This document shows positions 60,414 through 64,000 of a stretch of 64,000 nt of DNA, piece by piece. The notes under the pieces are model-generated. The model searched no databases. It worked only from the letters and a program-made list of their open reading frames with translations, and was not told the DNA's origin. The stretch comes from Paenibacillus sp. H1-7 (GTDB lineage Bacteria > Bacillota > Bacilli > Paenibacillales > NBRC-103111), in the NCBI RefSeq assembly GCF_022354825.1, contig NZ_CP031168.1, positions 3,907,501 to 3,971,500 on the forward strand, written 5' to 3'. Position numbers and translations under genes: made by a program. Positions within the stretch are counted from its first letter, which is position 1, and each line of letters starts with the position of its first letter.

Positions 60414-61058
60414 ATGGATACGGTCAATTATGCCATTTCGGCAACCTCGTTAAGCGAGCAAGTGTATTTATCCTTGAAAAAGCAAATATTGAAAGGAAGT
60501 CTCGCTCCCGGACACCGGTTGATCGTCCTAGAGCTTGCCAAGCAATATGAAGTAAGTCAAGCTCCCGTGAGGGAGGCGCTGGAACGGCTGAAGCAGGAAG
60601 GGCTTATCGTGGGAAAGGCCAATAAGGGATCGGTCGTCTCCGAAATAACCCAGGACGAAATCCGTGATATTTATGAGCTGCGGCAGCTGATCGAAGGCTA
60701 TGCTTTGCGGCAAACGATGCTGGCTTTGAATGAGAGCGATATCGACTATTTGCAGCAAATCTTGAACGAGATGAGAACCGCAGTGGACAATAACGACGCC
60801 TACTTATTGGTCGAGCTGGATATGAAATTCCACGGGCATTTCTACAAAAGAAGCGGTAACGCGCTCTTCCTGCAAATATGGGACGGGATCAAGACGAAAA
60901 TTATGCGATTTATTTCAGTAACGAACCAGGATCATTCCGGGTACAGTATTCCGGATTCCCACGCTGAGCTGCTGGGCATTATCAAGTCGGGGAACATCGA
61001 TGAAGCGGAAGAGAAGCTGATTCGCGGCTTGGATTTTTATAAGCAATATACGAGCTGA
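60414..61058 (+). CDS. GntR family regulator, FCD type (copy 1)
   Basis: The 214-residue protein has an N-terminal winged helix (SLSEQVYLSLKKQILKGSLA, VSQAPVREALERLKQEGLIV, GKANKGSVVSEIT) and an FCD ligand domain with the metal-type helices (RQLIEGYALRQTM, LDMKFHGHFYKRSGN). It is closely related to the protein encoded at 61331, indicating a tandem duplication. GGGAGGA lies 13 bp before ATG 60414, rather far; GTG 60375 is an in-frame alternative without a site. FCD regulators sense small organic acids. Confidence 0.87.
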   Translation: MDTVNYAISATSLSEQVYLSLKKQILKGSLAPGHRLIVLELAKQYEVSQAPVREALERLKQEGLIVGKANKGSVVSEITQDEIRDIYELRQLIEGYALRQTMLALNESDIDYLQQILNEMRTAVDNNDAYLLVELDMKFHGHFYKRSGNALFLQIWDGIKTKIMRFISVTNQDHSGYSIPDSHAELLGIIKSGNIDEAEEKLIRGLDFYKQYTS

Positions 61059-61072
61059 ATAGGCTAGGGACA

Positions 61073-61110
61073 AGACAAGGATCATTTGCGATGAGCCTTG
61101 TCTTTTTCTT
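61073..61110 (+). terminator. intrinsic terminator after GntR copy 1
   Basis: AGACAAGG (61073-61080) pairs with CCTTGTCT (61096-61103), with an inner ATCA/TGAT-like stem; a T-rich tract follows. Confidence 0.85.
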
Positions 61111-61234
61111 TTGGAAATGAAGTGACGGGACTGTTACCGTAAAAGAAAGTCATTTCACCAAATTTGCCGTATTCGAATATCAGCTTCGACAAATTCTCTT
61201 GTTTTTTGCTATTTCCAAATGAAGGGAGGAGCAT

Positions 61235-61313
61235 TATAATGTGATTAATAGATAATCGATTATCGATAATCTATTCTAAGAAGGCTGCAAATCTTATTAT
61301 CGATAATCGATAA
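61235..61313 (+). promoter_or_regulatory. promoter with repeated ATCGAT palindromes upstream of GntR copy 2
   Basis: TATAAT at 61235-61240 is the likely -10 box. Just downstream are two overlapping perfect palindromes, GATAATCGATTATC (61251-61264) and GATTATCGATAATC (61258-61271). Another, ATTATCGATAAT (61296-61307), reaches 61313 as a partial repeat next to the ribosome binding site. The sites cover the transcription start and leader, as expected for autorepression by a GntR protein. Confidence 0.65.
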
Positions 61314-61330
61314 AAAGGAAGTGATGGATA

Positions 61331-61975
61331 TTGCCTAGCGATTCAATCCCTTTGCTTTCTCATTCGATAAGCACTCAAGTGTACACCAGGCTCAAGAGAG
61401 AGATTCTGGAAGGGGGGTTATCTCCTGGCGAGCGATTAATTGTAACGGACATTGCCGGCCGGTTCCAAATCAGTCAAGCTCCTGTCAGAGAGGCTCTGGA
61501 AAGATTGAAGCAGGAAGGGCTCATTATCGGCAAGGCTAACAAAGGGTCGGTAGTTTCCAATATTACAAGAGACGAAATCAACGACATTTATATTTTACGA
61601 GAGATTCTGGAAGGCTTTGCCGTCCGACAAACGATGCCGATGCTTAACGACAGCAACTTTCAGTATTTGGAGGAAGTGGTCTCACGAATGAATGAGGCTA
61701 TTGAAACGGAGGATCTCATGGGAACCGTGGAGATCGATCTGGAGTTTCACGGATTTTTTTACAAGCAATGCGGGAACCACGCTATTCTGGAAGCATGGGA
61801 GCGGATGAGCACCAAGGTGATGCGCTTTATGGCCATATCGAATCAGCGCCATTCCTCCGACAAGCTGGTTGAAGCTCACAACGCATTGATCGATTCGTTA
61901 AGAAACGGAGATATAGACGCGGCTGAGTCATTGTTTCTCGAGCATATCAAGCATGCGCACGCTGGCTTATTATAA
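61331..61975 (+). CDS. GntR family regulator, FCD type (copy 2)
   Basis: The 214-residue paralogue of the preceding GntR shares long identical stretches in the DNA-binding part (SQAPVREALERLKQEGLI, GKANKGSVVS) and a more divergent FCD domain (REILEGFAVRQTMPMLNDSN, IDLEFHGFFYKQCGN). The start is TTG 61331, preceded by AAGGAAGTGATGG. Its promoter is full of ATCGAT palindromes, which it probably binds. Differences in the FCD part suggest another ligand from copy 1. Confidence 0.88.
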   Translation: MPSDSIPLLSHSISTQVYTRLKREILEGGLSPGERLIVTDIAGRFQISQAPVREALERLKQEGLIIGKANKGSVVSNITRDEINDIYILREILEGFAVRQTMPMLNDSNFQYLEEVVSRMNEAIETEDLMGTVEIDLEFHGFFYKQCGNHAILEAWERMSTKVMRFMAISNQRHSSDKLVEAHNALIDSLRNGDIDAAESLFLEHIKHAHAGLL

Positions 61976-62040
61976 GATTCATGGAAACTGCGGGACCATT
62001 CGGATGCACCTTACGGGTGTCCTAAAAGGGGAAATGGATT

Positions 62041-63213
62041 TTGCTGAACAAAGAGCGGTTGTTCGATGAAGACGAGATGTTAGAGTTGATGAGAGAGCGT
62101 TTTTTAAGCAGCCTGGTGTCCAGGGAGAATTATTACAAGCAGCGCTTCAAAGAAATATGCTTCTACTTGAAGCTGAATCCTTATTTTAATTTCCCTGCTC
62201 TTGCGCTGCTCGAGCCTGCCAGGTCCAGCGGCGAGGAATGGGAGAAGCGGAAGGCTTTGAAAGAAATTCGCGATTACTTGCAGCGATACGAGCATGGTGC
62301 CGGCAGCATCGTTATTTTTACAGATAGCGAGGAACGGCTCGGATTGTTATTTTCATGGGTGTCGCGTGAACTGATAGAATCCATCAACAGCAAGCTGAAC
62401 GGCGTGATGCCCCATCCGGTGCATATTGGCGTCGGCAGACCTTGCTCGAACCTGGCGGACGTGCATTTGTCATACCGCCAAGCTCTGGCGGCTTTGCAGG
62501 ACAAGTTTTATAAAAGCGACGGAGAAGTGGTTTATTATAATGAGCTGATCCGATACCAGCCGGTTGGCAAATATCCTGTTGAGAAGGAAAAGGAATTGCT
62601 GGAGTTTCTGAAGCATGCGCCGTCTAGCGGGGAGATCGAGTGTGCGGTCGAACGGTTTTATACGCATATATTGCAATATGGACCTGTTGACAGCAAATCA
62701 ATCTATGAGCTGACGATCCGACTTTTATTGGGGTTGGAGAAAAGAATCCTTACCGATTTGGAAAACGTAAACGTTTACAAACCGTGCGAAAGCACGGCCG
62801 TTGTGCAGATGAAATCGATGCGGCAGATTAAAGCCTATGTGACGGAGCAGCTCTCGGCATTACGGGAGGTACTGCTGCAGAACGAAGGGGAGAGCCACCG
62901 CAATATCATTAAAAAGACGATTCAATATATGGAGCAGGAATGCCAGAACGCAACATTGTACAGCGTCGCACAAAAGGTCTATATGACCCCGACGTATTTA
63001 AGCTCGCTGTTCAAAATGAACACAGGGAAGACGTTCATCGATCAGCTGACGGAAATTCGGATTACGAAAGCGAAAGAGATGCTTAAATGCACACATCTGA
63101 AAAATTATGAGGTAGCCGAAAAGGTAGGCTATAAGGATTCGCGGTATTTCAGCCAAATTTTCAAAAAGAAGGTTGGTCTGTCGCCAAGCGAATATAGAGA
63201 TTCAGCACAGTAA
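62041..63213 (+). CDS. AraC/YesN-type regulator without receiver domain
   Basis: The 390-residue protein ends in an AraC double helix-turn-helix (about 290-388: LYSVAQKVYMTPTYLSSLFK, NYEVAEKVGYKDSRYFSQIF, KKKVGLSPSEYRDS). The middle part resembles the region between receiver and DNA-binding domains in YesN-type response regulators (IGVGRPCSNLADVHLSYRQA, LAALQDKFY). The usual N-terminal receiver is missing; the protein begins directly with LNKERLFDEDEMLELMRERF. TTG 62041 follows AAAAGGGG. It may therefore be controlled by a ligand or by level rather than phosphorylation. Its target is unclear; the RraA-like gene is convergent. Confidence 0.87.
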   Translation: MLNKERLFDEDEMLELMRERFLSSLVSRENYYKQRFKEICFYLKLNPYFNFPALALLEPARSSGEEWEKRKALKEIRDYLQRYEHGAGSIVIFTDSEERLGLLFSWVSRELIESINSKLNGVMPHPVHIGVGRPCSNLADVHLSYRQALAALQDKFYKSDGEVVYYNELIRYQPVGKYPVEKEKELLEFLKHAPSSGEIECAVERFYTHILQYGPVDSKSIYELTIRLLLGLEKRILTDLENVNVYKPCESTAVVQMKSMRQIKAYVTEQLSALREVLLQNEGESHRNIIKKTIQYMEQECQNATLYSVAQKVYMTPTYLSSLFKMNTGKTFIDQLTEIRITKAKEMLKCTHLKNYEVAEKVGYKDSRYFSQIFKKKVGLSPSEYRDSAQ

Positions 63214-63228
63214 TGCTGAACTAATGAG

Positions 63229-63271
63229 GAGGCTGTCATTGCCATGCAGATGTCGATGGAAGCCTCTTTTT
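63229..63271 (+). terminator. intrinsic terminator after the AraC/YesN gene
   Basis: GAGGCT (63229-63234) pairs with AGCCTC (63261-63266), followed by five Ts. Confidence 0.65.
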
Positions 63272-63277
63272 ATGATG

Positions 63278-63340
63278 AAAAAAAGGGACTGCTTTTCAGG
63301 ATTCGAGGAGCAAGCTGTTCCCCGGCATGAAAAGCGTCCC
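63278..63340 (-). terminator. intrinsic terminator of the RraA-family gene
   Basis: On the minus strand GGGACGCTTTTCA and TGAAAAGCAGTCCC form a long imperfect stem followed by seven Ts, 10 bp after the stop codon. Confidence 0.85.
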
Positions 63341-63349
63341 TGCGGCCAT

Positions 63350-64000
63350 TTACAAACGTACGTCGTTGGATCCGTTCGCATCGATTTTGCGGGCTTCTTC
63401 CAGCTCTCTATCCCACGTTAAATGACGGTACTGCGCTGCATCGTCCGATTGGTTGAACCAGTTCAGGAAATCCGACCACAGAGCTACCGTCCACGACGAA
63501 TCGATCTGCGCGGTGGTATAAACTCCTTCCTTCAAACGAACGAAGCCGAACACATCCCGAACCTGAGATTTCTCCGCCTGCACAACGGTCAGCTCCGCCA
63601 AATGCGGCGGGATGAAGATGACGCCGGAAGGAGTACCGAGAACGATATCTCCCGGCAAGCACACGGCACGTCCGATTCGTGTCGGGGCGTTCATGCTGAT
63701 CATCGTGCAATCCCCGATCGCAGTAGGATCGCTTCCGCGGAAATAGACATTGATATTTTCAATCTGCACAACCTGCTGATTATCCCGTATACCGCCCCAA
63801 ATTACGGCGCCGCCTCGTTTCGTGCGGGTAGAAATCGCCGTCGACAGATTCCCGCCTACATAGGTGCCCTGGTATATTTTGTCGTACATATCAACGACCA
63901 CAACGTCGTCTTCACCGAGCGAATCGATTACCCATTGATTGAAAAAGCCTTTTCGGCCTTCCTGTTCATGACCATAGGTAAGGAGCGTCTCGTGCAAATC
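63350..64000 (-). CDS. RraA family protein (HMG aldolase-like), N-terminus cut by window edge
   Basis: At least 215 residues are visible, and the N-terminus lies beyond the right edge. RraA-fold motifs are VVVVDMYDKIYQGTYVGGNL, AVIWGGIRDNQQV (the GGxRD catalytic/metal loop) and LPGDIVLGTPSGVIFIPPHL. RraA-like enzymes of this type are often 4-hydroxy-4-methyl-2-oxoglutarate aldolases or oxaloacetate decarboxylases; others are RNase E inhibitors, which does not suit this lineage. A C-terminal extension of ~50 residues (WSDFLNWFNQSDDAAQYRHL) goes beyond the minimal fold. It is convergent with the AraC/YesN gene. Confidence 0.82.
   Translation of the reverse strand, partial: DLHETLLTYGHEQEGRKGFFNQWVIDSLGEDDVVVVDMYDKIYQGTYVGGNLSTAISTRTKRGGAVIWGGIRDNQQVVQIENINVYFRGSDPTAIGDCTMISMNAPTRIGRAVCLPGDIVLGTPSGVIFIPPHLAELTVVQAEKSQVRDVFGFVRLKEGVYTTAQIDSSWTVALWSDFLNWFNQSDDAAQYRHLTWDRELEEARKIDANGSNDVRL

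Noticed and set aside
62766..62779. Near-perfect cre-like palindrome containing GTAAACGTTTAC
   Set aside because: It lies inside the AraC/YesN coding region and encodes NVNVY-type residues; an intragenic roadblock is possible but unsupported.
1..64000. CRISPR arrays, tRNA/rRNA genes, prophage or insertion sequences
   Set aside because: No regular direct-repeat array, cloverleaf, rRNA segment, integrase or transposase was seen on either strand.

Overview
The window reads as a chromosomal segment of a Bacillota bacterium, most likely Paenibacillus or a close relative. This is inferred from an S-layer-homology surface protein, AraC/YesN regulators, GH43 enzymes, VanZ-RDD and SLH architectures, strong AGGAGG ribosome binding sites with frequent TTG/GTG starts, and balanced GC content. 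No rRNA, tRNA, CRISPR array, phage block or transposase was seen.

Layout. 1-5.1 kb: a cut-off C-terminus, a small unknown gene, selO, metE, and a short decayed coding remnant. 5.3-17.9 kb is the most unusual part: a NHLM-type peptide export locus. It has a pseudokinase-GAF-LuxR regulator, a fusion of cNMP-binding domain, multi-span permease-like region and periplasmic-binding-like domain, a HlyD-like secretion protein, a C39-peptidase ABC exporter, a second NHLM ABC transporter, two NHLP-leader precursor peptides with GG cleavage sites, and a tandem GNAT acetyltransferase. The operon and the precursor pair each have a near-identical TACCCC-N4-GGGGTA palindrome with its centre about 31 bp upstream of a perfect TATAAT. 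I infer one activator controls both, and the adjacent LuxR-type protein is the obvious candidate. No known RiPP-modifying enzyme lies in the cluster and the predicted cores lack cysteine.

18-29.8 kb: MFS transporter with divergent WYL regulator, GNAT, GntR/LacI-type regulator, an orphan 2-oxoacid:ferredoxin oxidoreductase alpha subunit, DinB protein, a membrane protein, a TrpXYZ-like ABC transporter and an AraC regulator. 30-38 kb: beta-propeller glycosidases (two GH43 plus one GH43-like), an alpha/alpha-toroid-like protein and AraC regulators, suggesting plant polysaccharide (xylan/arabinan) use. A 260-bp inverted-repeat element with duplicated terminator-like hairpins sits at 32.3-32.6 kb. 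38-41 kb: NAD salvage operon (NrtR-like Nudix regulator, nicotinamidase, nicotinate phosphoribosyltransferase), then a Crh-like HPr homologue.

41.7-49 kb: alpha/beta hydrolase, TetR plus DoxX-like pair, Fsr-like MFS exporter, a Tat-exported metallophosphoesterase behind a Pho-box-like repeat, and an SLH-anchored beta-propeller protein. 49-57 kb: divergent TetR and MarR regulators, RND efflux pump, lipoprotein adaptor and a secreted protein. 57-60.3 kb: a small reverse-strand gene and a three-gene lipid-linked glycosylation operon (GT2, SMR-like flippase candidate, GT39). 60.3-64 kb: two tandem GntR/FCD paralogues with ATCGAT-rich operators, an AraC/YesN-type regulator without receiver domain, and a cut-off RraA-family gene. 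All functions are assigned by reading motifs by eye; no database search was possible.
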